Of a stretch of 25,344 nucleotides of DNA, positions 8,601-16,279 are shown one piece after another. The notes beneath the pieces were generated by a model. The model saw only the letters and a list, made by a program, of their open reading frames with translations, was not told the origin of the DNA and ran no database searches. Made by a program: the position numbers and the translations under genes. Where the stretch lies: the NCBI GenBank assembly GCA_039698075.1, contig JBDKTJ010000086.1:1-25344 (forward strand), given 5' to 3'. Each line of letters begins with the position of its first letter. Position 1 is the first letter of the stretch. This DNA comes from JAJFVC01 sp039698075 (GTDB taxonomy: Bacteria; Planctomycetota; Planctomycetia; Pirellulales; Thermoguttaceae).

Positions 8601-9710
8601 TTAATGCGATGACGGTGAAGTGGTCGGTTCCATGATGCGGGCGACAATGTCACCGATTTCTCTGTCGCCCAACCCCAACCGTTCCAAGGTTCGGCCTTCA
8701 CGCCAAAAGTCCTTCTTCAGGAGCGATCCGGCGATGTTCACCAGCGAATCGGTGACGGGCGTGGCAATGCCGCATTTCTCGCCGAGAGAACTCATTAAAC
8801 ACAGGCCCATTGGCACGTCTTCATTGACATACCTCGTATCCAGACTCGCCGGCCCTTTGGGGCTGCTGTTGGCGTAACTGCGAAAGACCTCTAGACCGTC
8901 TTGTGTCAGATCATCTTCGTTGCGAAACTTGCAGGCGTCGACGTAATCGAGGCGAGAGCAGCCGACGCGTTCGAGAATGGCGTTCTTTTCTTTGTCGAGC
9001 GACGTGACGACATTCCAAACAGACGGGCTGAACGCCTCTTTGTACATCCAGAACTCGCCTTTGCTATACTCGATGCGGCTGGCGGACATGATCGTGCCCA
9101 GCGTATGTACGATGAGATTGGGATTGTGGAGCGACGACTCAATGATGTGTTTTCGTGTATAGCGGTAGGTGTCGAACAATTGGGCGGCGATGTCGATCCC
9201 CTCTTGCGACCTCGTCGCTGGCAACATCGCCAAGGCGTTTCGCACGTTCTTGAACAAGATGCGAACAACTCCGTCCTCGGTGATTCGGGCGTCGATGGCC
9301 GTCGACTCGCCCTCGGCAAACAGCACCTTCGACGATCCACAACGTCGCTGAAAATAGAGACTGCCCATGTATCCCGGCACGACGAAGACCATCTGACAGT
9401 TCGCCAGCAATGGACCAATCCGGTCAGCCAACGCCTCGTGTTGGAGAGACTGGGTCAGGATGAACGCCACATCGGCGCCCGCCAGGGCCTCCTTCTCGTC
9501 CCGCGTGGCCAAATCAAGTTCGGCGAAGCCGCGTTTTCCCTGTGCGGTATCGTCCACGTAGTGAATTCCCCCAGTCTTGACGACTGTGTCAAAGCTCGTT
9601 TCATGCATGGAGTGCGACGTCTTAAGCAGCCGGACTCGATGTCCTTTTTCCACGAGCTTGCAGGCATGCGCGTAGCCGGAATTGCCCGCTCCAACAATAG
9701 CGACAATCAT
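8601..9710 (-). CDS. NAD(P)-dependent opine dehydrogenase (octopine/nopaline dehydrogenase family)
   Basis: This 369-residue protein has an N-terminal Rossmann domain (VAIVGAGNSG, residues 3-12) and a C-terminal helical domain with HNPNLIVH (catalytic-type His202) and YVNEDVP (Asp298). These match the His/Asp pair that octopine dehydrogenase uses to reduce the imine formed from an amino acid and a 2-keto acid. The product would be an N-(carboxyalkyl) amino acid (opine), usually with pyruvate or 2-oxoglutarate as keto acid. The partner amino acid is unknown. N-(1-carboxyethyl) amino acids occur as substituents in some bacterial O-antigens, so a polysaccharide role is plausible. AAGGGA lies 9 bases before the ATG. 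An intrinsic-terminator-like hairpin ends about 20 bases upstream of the start, so expression may be set separately from the upstream genes. Confidence 0.82.
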   Translation of the reverse strand: MIVAIVGAGNSGYAHACKLVEKGHRVRLLKTSHSMHETSFDTVVKTGGIHYVDDTAQGKRGFAELDLATRDEKEALAGADVAFILTQSLQHEALADRIGPLLANCQMVFVVPGYMGSLYFQRRCGSSKVLFAEGESTAIDARITEDGVVRILFKNVRNALAMLPATRSQEGIDIAAQLFDTYRYTRKHIIESSLHNPNLIVHTLGTIMSASRIEYSKGEFWMYKEAFSPSVWNVVTSLDKEKNAILERVGCSRLDYVDACKFRNEDDLTQDGLEVFRSYANSSPKGPASLDTRYVNEDVPMGLCLMSSLGEKCGIATPVTDSLVNIAGSLLKKDFWREGRTLERLGLGDREIGDIVARIMEPTTSPSSH

Positions 9711-9730
9711 GTCATTTTCCCTTCGTAGTC

Positions 9731-9753
9731 AAAAAAACGAGCGAAGGTCGCTC
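9731..9753 (-). terminator. Intrinsic terminator / attenuator between the asparagine-synthase-like and opine dehydrogenase genes
   Basis: On the minus strand GAGCGA (9753-9748), a 3-base loop and TCGCTC (9744-9739) form a perfect 6-bp stem. One base later comes a run of seven T (9737-9731). This is the classical intrinsic terminator layout, pointing in the direction of the operon. It lies in the 74-base gap between the two genes, about 20 bases before the opine dehydrogenase ATG, so it would act as a partial terminator or attenuator inside the cluster. Confidence 0.65.
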
Positions 9754-9784
9754 AGCTTGCCTGTTCCAAGTCGGTTTGATCTTT

Positions 9785-11566
9785 CTATAACGTTCTACGG
9801 ACGTCGGCGAGATAGGCCAACGCGAGCGCCCCCAACGAGTCCACAAGACACACAGGATAGTGACGGAATCGTGAGGCGAACGCGGCCGCCGCCGGAGGCA
9901 GTCCGTCGAAAATGCCGCCGTGTTCGTCCAACAGTTCGCCCAGGGTTCTCGTTTTCGCCTCCGCTTCGCTGCTCACAAACCATTCAAAAAACCGAAGCGG
10001 CTTGAACGCCCGCTGCATATAACCCGACACGATTCGCCAATGCGATATATGGGGCAACAACGTGTGTCTCAGAAGTGGCCACGTCAATCGCCTTACACGC
10101 TGTCCCATGCCGTAACGCCGGACGGGGCGAGGCACGCCGTGCCACACGTAACGACCATCTCCCGACGGCGGAATCTCCGCCAGACGCGCCATCGGACCGA
10201 CAAAGATCCGGTCGCGCATCCAAAGGGCATAAAGCCGCTTGAGTTCACGGAGTTCCGTTGGAACCGAAAGATAAAAGTCCATCAGTTCATTCGTACAGAG
10301 CGGAAGCTGCCAGCCGAAACCGTGGGCCTCGGCCGACCGAACGCTATTTCCGATGTACTTCGCCTGCCGACTCTCAAACTCGAGTAGATCGAAGGCGGCC
10401 GCGGAGTTGTGAACGGGGCCGAGCGGCGCTTCGTCGAGGAACTCCCTCATGCGGCGGAGCACGGCATTTTTCTCTCGCCGTCGCGCCGGCCAGGAGCCGT
10501 ACTTTCGGAAGAACATCCACCGACAGACCTCGTCGCGGTCCAGCGGCCCTTCGTTGTCCGTGAAATGGTCGGGAACCCATGCGCCGGCAATCATGTCGCC
10601 GACCATTCCCGAAAAAAATGTCGCCTCAAGTCGCGGATGTTTTTGTCGCAACTGGTGCAGGGCGAGGTAATCCTGAATGTGGGGCATCGACGCGTCCTGG
10701 CCCGCGTAACGCCAAAACTCTCGCATCTCCTGCGAAGCCATCAGCGGCTGCCAGTCGCCCTCGTTGTAGCAGGCGGACTCCCACGGAACGTCAATCGCTT
10801 CGGCGACGGCTTTGCTGATCTTCGTCTCGCGGTCTTCCGGCTGACCGTAGTTCAGCGCGACGAGATCCTTGTGGCCGTGGCGTTTGAGCATCGCCAGCAC
10901 GAGCCGCGAATCGAGGCCGCCGCTCAACGAGACGTAGATTCGTTGGTCGGCGTACTGCCGAACGAACCGCGAAAACACATGGTCCATCACCTCGCCCAAT
11001 TGATCCGTCAGCCGCTCTTGCCCGGCCGTGCTCCAGCCGGAGCGGAGAAATCGGAAGTGACGCGACGTATGAATCGCGTTGTCCTTCCAATGAAGGATTT
11101 CGCCGGCCTGCATTTGGCTCACGCCCTCAAGCAAGGTTCGCGGACCAATGACGTAACCGGCGGCGAGCAAGAACTCAATGATCGCTTCGTCATTCAACGT
11201 GCAGGCGTTCACGCAGTCGTTCAAATAGACCACGTTGTTGGCGATGGCGACGCCGCCGTCGGCAGTTCGGGCATAAAACAGTGGAATGCTGCGCAGGCGG
11301 TCGACCGCCGCAATCGTCTCGCCGTCGGACCACTCGACGGCCAAGGCCCAAAAACCATCGAGCGTCGACGCCAACTCCTTGATGGCTTCAAGACGCTGGT
11401 CGGGCGGCGCCTTTCCGGCGACTTCGGCCACACGCGTTGCCAGATCCGAATCCTTAAAATACCGTTCTCCCAGGAACGCCTCGCCTCGGGCGACGACCGA
11501 CGCCCCTCCCTCGGACGATGTGCATCGATGCCAGCGGCAGACGCAATCCTTGATTCGCAACGTCAT
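9785..11566 (-). CDS. Asparagine-synthase-like amidotransferase lacking the glutaminase cysteine
   Basis: This 593-residue protein has the two-domain layout of asparagine synthase B: a glutaminase-like N-terminal region (about 1-170) and an ATP-pyrophosphatase synthetase domain with the PP-loop SGGLDS at 215-220. In that fold ATP adenylates a carboxyl group, which is then attacked by ammonia or an amine. The start MTLRIKDC has no Cys at position 2, the nucleophile needed to release ammonia from glutamine, so the N-domain looks inactive, as in beta-lactam synthetase. Related proteins in O-antigen clusters (WbpS type) are proposed to amidate uronic acids. Here the substrate could be the diacetamido-uronic acid or the opine made by the next gene. 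A short inverted repeat (AAGGC-GTT-GCCTT) lies just before the ATG and no clear ribosome site is seen. Confidence 0.85.
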   Translation of the reverse strand: MTLRIKDCVCRWHRCTSSEGGASVVARGEAFLGERYFKDSDLATRVAEVAGKAPPDQRLEAIKELASTLDGFWALAVEWSDGETIAAVDRLRSIPLFYARTADGGVAIANNVVYLNDCVNACTLNDEAIIEFLLAAGYVIGPRTLLEGVSQMQAGEILHWKDNAIHTSRHFRFLRSGWSTAGQERLTDQLGEVMDHVFSRFVRQYADQRIYVSLSGGLDSRLVLAMLKRHGHKDLVALNYGQPEDRETKISKAVAEAIDVPWESACYNEGDWQPLMASQEMREFWRYAGQDASMPHIQDYLALHQLRQKHPRLEATFFSGMVGDMIAGAWVPDHFTDNEGPLDRDEVCRWMFFRKYGSWPARRREKNAVLRRMREFLDEAPLGPVHNSAAAFDLLEFESRQAKYIGNSVRSAEAHGFGWQLPLCTNELMDFYLSVPTELRELKRLYALWMRDRIFVGPMARLAEIPPSGDGRYVWHGVPRPVRRYGMGQRVRRLTWPLLRHTLLPHISHWRIVSGYMQRAFKPLRFFEWFVSSEAEAKTRTLGELLDEHGGIFDGLPPAAAAFASRFRHYPVCLVDSLGALALAYLADVRRTL

Positions 11567-11614
11567 GAAGGCAACGCCTTTCTTATCGCAAAATGCCTGG
11601 CGGAATGGATGTTT

Positions 11615-12946
11615 TCAGAACGGCACGGCTGCCGACGGGTCGGCGGGAAAGTCGGCGGTTGTTGACAAGGTCAAGTGATGTCGCCTTAGGAATGTCCACG
11701 CCCACGCGATCAAAAACGCGTTATAAAGAACTCCGACAATGCTGTACAAAATGACCGCCTGCAACGCCGTGCCGTAGATGCCCCCTAGAACGATGGCCAA
11801 CACGCGGGCGACCAGCAACACGACCTCGACGCCAAACAACATCCGCTGTCGCCGATAAATTTGACCGAAGAGCACCGCGGGAACGTTGCAGAATCCGACG
11901 GCAAGCCAAAGCACCAGCCAACTGGCGTATACGCCGGCCGTCCGCCATTCTTCACCGAGAATAAACGCCGCCAACATCGGCGCCAACAACATGATCACTA
12001 ACGTCGGCAACGCAGCCATCCCCATCAATCCCAACGTTGCTTTCTTGAACAACGCATACGTGTCGCCGCCCGAGTGGTAAACCTCCGTCGCCTTCTGAAA
12101 CAACACGGATCGCAATGAATTGCCGACCAAATTGGCAGGCAACAACACGATTCTCACGCCAAACGTGTAATAGCCAACCACGGCAACGCCGAAATAATGC
12201 GCCAGCAAAAGCGACGGCACATATGCCGAGACGGTGTTCAGCAGCGATTGCGGAGCCGTGTAGACGGGAAAGTCGGAGTACTCTCGGAGTAGCCGTTTCA
12301 AGCGGCTTCGGCTGAGCGCGCCGCGAATCAGCGGCCAGTCTCGCTTGAGAACTTGCGACGAAAACACCGCCGAGCCGCAAGCGTCTCCAAGAATCATGCC
12401 GAAAATGAGTCCCAATACGCTTGGACCGAATAAACCGGCTGCGGCCTGAGAACCGGAGCCCATTGCGGCTCGCGTCACTTGCGATACGGAAGTTATGTGA
12501 AATTTTTTGCGACGCGTTGCCCAGAAAATGAGCGATTGCCAAATGCCTATGAGAAATATGGATATCGGTGCTGCCCAAAGCCAAGGGGTAAGCTCGGGCG
12601 TCTGCAGAAGTCTCCCAATCTGCCCGCCAAAACACACGCAAACAACCATGCTGATCGCAGCGATGCCGGATGTGACAATTCCGCACAACCAAAGCAAACC
12701 AGCCGCGTCACGGTCGTCCTTCGGAAGCATCAAAGCCATGTCGTAGCGAAGCGAGGCGACGCACGACACGATGCTGACAATCGACAAGTAAACGCCGAAC
12801 ACGCCATACGTGGCCGGATCGTACAACCGAGACAGCACCGGGACAAACGCTACATTGATGGCTTGCGCCAGCACCGTACCCGTCATCAAAACGAGGACGT
12901 TGCGGAAGAAGTGGCTTTGCGCGATGCGTGAAAAGTAACTCAACAT
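11615..12946 (-). CDS. Polysaccharide flippase (Wzx/MATE-like oligosaccharide transporter)
   Basis: This protein of about 443 residues has 12-14 hydrophobic segments. The N-terminus NVLVLMTGTVLAQAINVAF is followed by PVLSRLYDPATYGVFGVY, the signature of the polysaccharide biosynthesis transporter family that moves lipid-linked repeat units across the inner membrane. A basic ARRKKF loop and LLREYSDFPVYTAPQ occur in the middle, also typical of Wzx. ATG 12946 is preferred. A TTG eight codons upstream (12970) could extend the frame but adds only a polar segment. The start overlaps by 7 bases the end of a 46-codon open frame, which may help translation because no clear ribosome site is present. 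Confidence 0.9.
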   Translation of the reverse strand: MLSYFSRIAQSHFFRNVLVLMTGTVLAQAINVAFVPVLSRLYDPATYGVFGVYLSIVSIVSCVASLRYDMALMLPKDDRDAAGLLWLCGIVTSGIAAISMVVCVCFGGQIGRLLQTPELTPWLWAAPISIFLIGIWQSLIFWATRRKKFHITSVSQVTRAAMGSGSQAAAGLFGPSVLGLIFGMILGDACGSAVFSSQVLKRDWPLIRGALSRSRLKRLLREYSDFPVYTAPQSLLNTVSAYVPSLLLAHYFGVAVVGYYTFGVRIVLLPANLVGNSLRSVLFQKATEVYHSGGDTYALFKKATLGLMGMAALPTLVIMLLAPMLAAFILGEEWRTAGVYASWLVLWLAVGFCNVPAVLFGQIYRRQRMLFGVEVVLLVARVLAIVLGGIYGTALQAVILYSIVGVLYNAFLIAWAWTFLRRHHLTLSTTADFPADPSAAVPF

Positions 12947-13080
12947 GGCTTCGGGGACACGACCTGGCAATTCATCGCGGTCAACATCAAAGGATCTTGG
13001 TTGTCATTGAGCAATTCGCCGCCGGCAAACGCGGCGGAAGCAGCCGAGTGCGCTATGGGAATGAGGATGGAATGGTTCAT
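12940..13080 (-). CDS. Possible small ORF (46 codons) upstream of the flippase
   Basis: ATG 13080 opens a 46-codon frame in the 148-base gap between the rfbA stop and the flippase start. Its stop TGA overlaps the beginning of the flippase gene by 7 bases. The product has a mildly hydrophobic start (MNHSILIPIAHSAASAAF) and a polar end, and I do not recognise it. No good ribosome site precedes it. It may be a real leader peptide, a remnant of a lost gene, or chance. Confidence 0.2.
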   Translation of the reverse strand: MNHSILIPIAHSAASAAFAGGELLNDNQDPLMLTAMNCQVVSPKPC

Positions 13081-13094
13081 TGGCACGCTGGAGA

Positions 13095-13973
13095 TCAATA
13101 GGGCGTCTCGTCGGACGAAAGCATTGCGTGGACATATCGTTCGTATTCCGACTTCGGAGCGGCGAACCGTTGTTGCATGGTGCGACGGTCCACGTAGCCC
13201 ATACGCCATGCGATTTCTTCCGGACAGGCGATCTTCAGGCCCTGTCGCGACTCGATCGTATGAACGAAATTGGCCGCTTGGAGCATCGACTCGGGCGTGC
13301 CGGTGTCGAGCCAGGCCGTGCCGCGTCCGAGACGCGCCACATGGAGCCGGTCCATTTCGAGGTAGGCCCGGTTCACGTCGGTGATCTCCAATTCGCCCCG
13401 GGCCGACGGCTTGATGCGCGATGCGATCTCGGTGACGCGGGAATCGTAAAAATAGAGACCGACCACCGCGTAATTCGATTTCGGCTTGGCGGGCTTCTCC
13501 TCCAACGAAACGGCGCGGCCGTCGGCGTCGAACTCGACCACGCCGTAGCGGTCGGGATCCTTGACGTAGTAGGCGAAAATCGTCGCCCCGTCCGCTCGGG
13601 CCGCAGCCTGCTGCAACGATCGCGACAAGCCCATGCCGTAGAAAATATTGTCGCCGAGAATCAGGCACGCCGGACCGTTGTCGATGAACTCCCGCCCGAT
13701 CACGAACGCCTGGGCGAGTCCCTCCGGCCGAGGCTGTTCGGCGTAGGACAACTGCAATCCCCATTGGCCGCCGTCGCCCAACAGCCGGCGAAACAACGGC
13801 AGGTCGTTCGGCGTCGAAATCAGCAGAATCTCGCGGATGCCCGCCAACATCAACGTGGTCAGCGGATAATACACCATCGGTTTGTCATAGACGGGCAGCA
13901 ACTGTTTGCTGACCACCTGGGTGATCGGATGCAGCCGCGTGCCGCTTCCGCCGGCGAGGATGAGACCTTTCAT
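13095..13973 (-). CDS. rfbA: Glucose-1-phosphate thymidylyltransferase
   Basis: This 292-residue RmlA/RfbA enzyme joins dTTP and glucose-1-phosphate to give dTDP-glucose, the first step of the dTDP-deoxysugar branch. It has the nucleotide-binding MKGLILAGGSGTRLHP at the N-terminus, KQLLPVYDKPM, LGDNIFYG, the sugar-binding region VVEFD...LEEKP, and TAWLDTGTPESM near the C-terminus. Length and motif order match the short RmlA form. The start is ATG 13973, because the frame upstream (to 14108) runs into the 3' end of rfbB and lacks family features. The gene follows rfbB after a 47-base gap, and no strong ribosome site is seen. RmlC and RmlD are absent from the window, so the product probably feeds an amino-sugar rather than rhamnose. 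Confidence 0.95.
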   Translation of the reverse strand: MKGLILAGGSGTRLHPITQVVSKQLLPVYDKPMVYYPLTTLMLAGIREILLISTPNDLPLFRRLLGDGGQWGLQLSYAEQPRPEGLAQAFVIGREFIDNGPACLILGDNIFYGMGLSRSLQQAAARADGATIFAYYVKDPDRYGVVEFDADGRAVSLEEKPAKPKSNYAVVGLYFYDSRVTEIASRIKPSARGELEITDVNRAYLEMDRLHVARLGRGTAWLDTGTPESMLQAANFVHTIESRQGLKIACPEEIAWRMGYVDRRTMQQRFAAPKSEYERYVHAMLSSDETPY

Positions 13974-14020
13974 GAGGAGCCCGGGTCCGAAGAAAAGTGG
14001 GAAAAGTTTTAACCGGCGAC

Positions 14021-15079
14021 TTATCTTTTCGCGTAATTCAACGCAATCCACTCCGAGTACTTCTCGCTCATCACGCGGTTGACCCAGTCTTGATTGGCCA
14101 AATACCACTGCATGGTTTTACGCAGACCGAGGTCGAACGCATGAGCCGGCCGCCAGCCGAGTTCGGCGTGAATCTTGCCGGCGTCGATGGCGTATCGGCG
14201 ATCGTGGCCGGGGCGGTCCTCGACGTGCGCGATCTGATCCCGATAGCTGCCGCCGTCTTTCGGCTGAAGGCGATCCAAACCATCGCAGAGGAGTTGAACC
14301 ATCTCGAGGTTGGTCTTTTCATTGCCGCCGCCGATGTTGTACGTTTCGCCGACCCGGCCGCGTTCCAGCACCGTCAAAATCGCGTCGCAGTGGTCCTCGA
14401 CGTAAAGCCAATCGCGCACCTGCCGACCGTCGCCGTAAACGGGCAGCGATTTGCCGGTCAGCGCGTTGAGGATCATCAACGGAATCAGTTTTTCAGGATA
14501 CTGGTACGGTCCGTAATTGTTCGAACAATTCGTGGTCAGCGTCGGCAGCCCATACGTGTGGCTATAGGCCCGGACCAAGTGGTCGGACGACGCCTTCGAC
14601 GCGGAGTACGGCGAATTGGGCGCGTACGGCGTCGACTCGGTGAACGCGGGATCGTCGGGCCCCAACGCGCCATACACCTCGTCGGTCGAAACGTGCAGAA
14701 AGCGGCACGCGTCGCGCTGCTTCGTCCACGATTCGCGGGCCGCCTCCAACAGAGTGAAGGTGCCGACGATGTTGGTCTGGATGAACGCCGCCGGCCCCGT
14801 GATCGAACGATCGACGTGGCTTTCGGCGGCGAAATGGACCACCGTGCGGATCGCATGTTCGGCGAAAATCCGACGCACCAAGTCGGCGTCGCAGATGTCG
14901 CCGTGGATGAACGTGTGGCGCGGATCCTCACGCACGTCGCGCAGGTTGTTCAACGAGCCGGCATACGTCAGCGCATCGAGCGTCACGACCCGAACGGTCG
15001 GGCGTTGACTCAAGAGACGCCGTACGAAGTTGCCGCCGATGAAACCGGCGCCGCCCGTGATGAGGATGGACCCGTCCAA
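14021..15079 (-). CDS. rfbB: dTDP-glucose 4,6-dehydratase
   Basis: This 352-residue short-chain dehydrogenase-type enzyme converts dTDP-glucose to dTDP-4-keto-6-deoxyglucose with bound NAD. It has ITGGAGFIG (residues 7-15), FAAESHVDRSI, the catalytic STDEVYG (131-137, with Asp133 and Glu134), YSASK (Tyr158, Lys162) and NCSNNYGPYQ, all family hallmarks. The start codon is TTG at 15079, immediately after and in the same frame as the TAA stop of the upstream aminotransferase; no ATG or GTG lies close enough to keep the GGAGFIG motif. This in-frame abutment is unusual and suggests tight coupling. The 4-keto product is a likely substrate for one of the two DegT aminotransferases at the left of the cluster. 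Confidence 0.95.
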   Translation of the reverse strand: MDGSILITGGAGFIGGNFVRRLLSQRPTVRVVTLDALTYAGSLNNLRDVREDPRHTFIHGDICDADLVRRIFAEHAIRTVVHFAAESHVDRSITGPAAFIQTNIVGTFTLLEAARESWTKQRDACRFLHVSTDEVYGALGPDDPAFTESTPYAPNSPYSASKASSDHLVRAYSHTYGLPTLTTNCSNNYGPYQYPEKLIPLMILNALTGKSLPVYGDGRQVRDWLYVEDHCDAILTVLERGRVGETYNIGGGNEKTNLEMVQLLCDGLDRLQPKDGGSYRDQIAHVEDRPGHDRRYAIDAGKIHAELGWRPAHAFDLGLRKTMQWYLANQDWVNRVMSEKYSEWIALNYAKR

Positions 15080-16201
15080 TTATTTCTTAAAAAACTCTCC
15101 GATCGCGGCCACGACGGTTTTGGCTTGCTCGTCGTTGAGCTCGGGGTAAATCGGCACGGCAAGCGTTTCCTTGGCGGCGTTTTCGCTCTCGGGGAAGTCG
15201 CCTTCGTGGTGGCCGAGATACGCGAAGCACTGCTGGAGATGCAGCGGGACCGGATAGTAAACCTCGTTGCCGATCTTCCGCTCTTTCAGGAAAGCCTGCA
15301 ATTCATTGCGCCGCGACACACGGATCACAAACTGATTGTAGATGTGTCGGTTGCCGGGCACTTCGTAAGGCAGTTGCACCAGCCCGTCGCGCGTCAGGCC
15401 GGCGGCCTCGAACAGTCGGCGATATCTCGCGGCGTTCGCCTGGCGTCCGGCCGTCCAGCTATCGAGATGATTGAGCTTCACGGCGACGATGGCCGCTTGC
15501 AGCGCGTCGAAGCGGAAATTGCCGCCGATGACCGCGTGATAATACTTGGGCTTCGAGCCGTGCACGCGGAAAATCCGCAGCCGGTCGGCCAACGCGGCGT
15601 CGCCGGTGGTGACCATGCCGCCGTCGCCGGCCGCGCCGAGATTCTTCGAGGGGAAGAAGCTGAAGCAACCGTAACGGCCCATCGTGCCCGCCCGACGGCC
15701 CTGGTGCTCCGACCCGATCGCCTGCGCGGCGTCCTCGATCACCGGGATGTCGCCGGCGGCGGCCAAGATCGCGTCCATGTCGGCGCACTGGCCGTACAGA
15801 TGGACGGGAATGATCGCCTTCGTGTTCTTGGTGATGGCGGCCTTCAACTTGACCGGATCGAGATTATACGTTTTGGGATCGATGTCGACGAAGACCGGTT
15901 TCGCGCCTACCCGGGCGATCGCGCCGGCGGTGGCGAAAAACGTGTACGGCGTCGTGATGACTTCATCGCCCGGCCCGATGCCTTCGACCATCAAACAGAT
16001 CAGCAGGGCGTCGCTGCCGGACGAGACCGTCACGGCGTTGGGCGATCGGCAGTACGCGGCCAGCTTGGCCTCGCAATCGGTCACCGTCGAACCGAGAATG
16101 CACTGTTGGCTTTCCAGAACGGCCTCGACGGCCGGAAGGATTTCGCTGCGAATCGCGGCGAACTGGGCTTTCAGATCGAGAAGCGGAACGGGTTGAGTCA
16201 T
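15080..16201 (-). CDS. wbpE: DegT/DnrJ/EryC1/StrS aminotransferase, WbpE-like
   Basis: This 373-residue PLP aminotransferase has VPLLDLKAQ at the start, PYTFFATAG, DIDPKTYNLDP (107-116), HLYGQCADMD, the cofactor Asp157 in EDAAQA, and the Schiff-base Lys186 in FFPSKNLGAAGDGG. It closely follows the pattern of WbpE, which adds the 3-amino group to UDP-2-acetamido-3-oxo-glucuronic acid. The gene directly upstream encodes the WbpB-like dehydrogenase and WbpD-like acetyltransferase that flank this step, which strongly supports the role. ATG 16201 is chosen; the frame extends to 16279 only through non-family sequence. A consensus-like promoter sits in the 3' end of the upstream gene. The TAA stop abuts the rfbB start with no spacer. 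Confidence 0.9.
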   Translation of the reverse strand: MTQPVPLLDLKAQFAAIRSEILPAVEAVLESQQCILGSTVTDCEAKLAAYCRSPNAVTVSSGSDALLICLMVEGIGPGDEVITTPYTFFATAGAIARVGAKPVFVDIDPKTYNLDPVKLKAAITKNTKAIIPVHLYGQCADMDAILAAAGDIPVIEDAAQAIGSEHQGRRAGTMGRYGCFSFFPSKNLGAAGDGGMVTTGDAALADRLRIFRVHGSKPKYYHAVIGGNFRFDALQAAIVAVKLNHLDSWTAGRQANAARYRRLFEAAGLTRDGLVQLPYEVPGNRHIYNQFVIRVSRRNELQAFLKERKIGNEVYYPVPLHLQQCFAYLGHHEGDFPESENAAKETLAVPIYPELNDEQAKTVVAAIGEFFKK

Positions 16202-16249
16202 GATCGTGAATAAGCGGGGGTTAGGGGTTTCTGTTTCTGGGGGAAGCCG

Positions 16250-16279
16250 ATTATAGCTCGGTGACCTTGTCGTTTTCAA
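16250..16279 (-). promoter_or_regulatory. Possible internal sigma70-type promoter for the wbpE-like gene and downstream genes
   Basis: On the minus strand TTGAAA (16279-16274) is followed after 18 bases by a perfect TATAAT (16255-16250). This would start transcription about 42 bases before the wbpE-like ATG. It overlaps the last codons of the fusion gene, so it would be an internal operon promoter. The match is by eye; chance is possible. Confidence 0.4.

Noticed and set aside
10409..11665. Plus-strand open frame of 418 codons opposite the asparagine-synthase-like gene
   Set aside because: No recognisable motif, and the opposite strand carries SGGLDS and a full synthetase domain.
15080..15100. 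T6 run near the end of the wbpE-like gene as a possible -1 frameshift site
   Set aside because: The TTTTTTA heptamer is not in the frame needed for tandem slippage, and rfbB is already in the same frame, so no shift is needed.
13997..16213. A very long plus-strand open frame (738 codons) opposite rfbB and the wbpE-like gene
   Set aside because: It lies entirely opposite genes with full catalytic motifs; its product is Arg/Val/His-rich with no domain. It is a by-product of the GC-rich third codon positions of the real genes.
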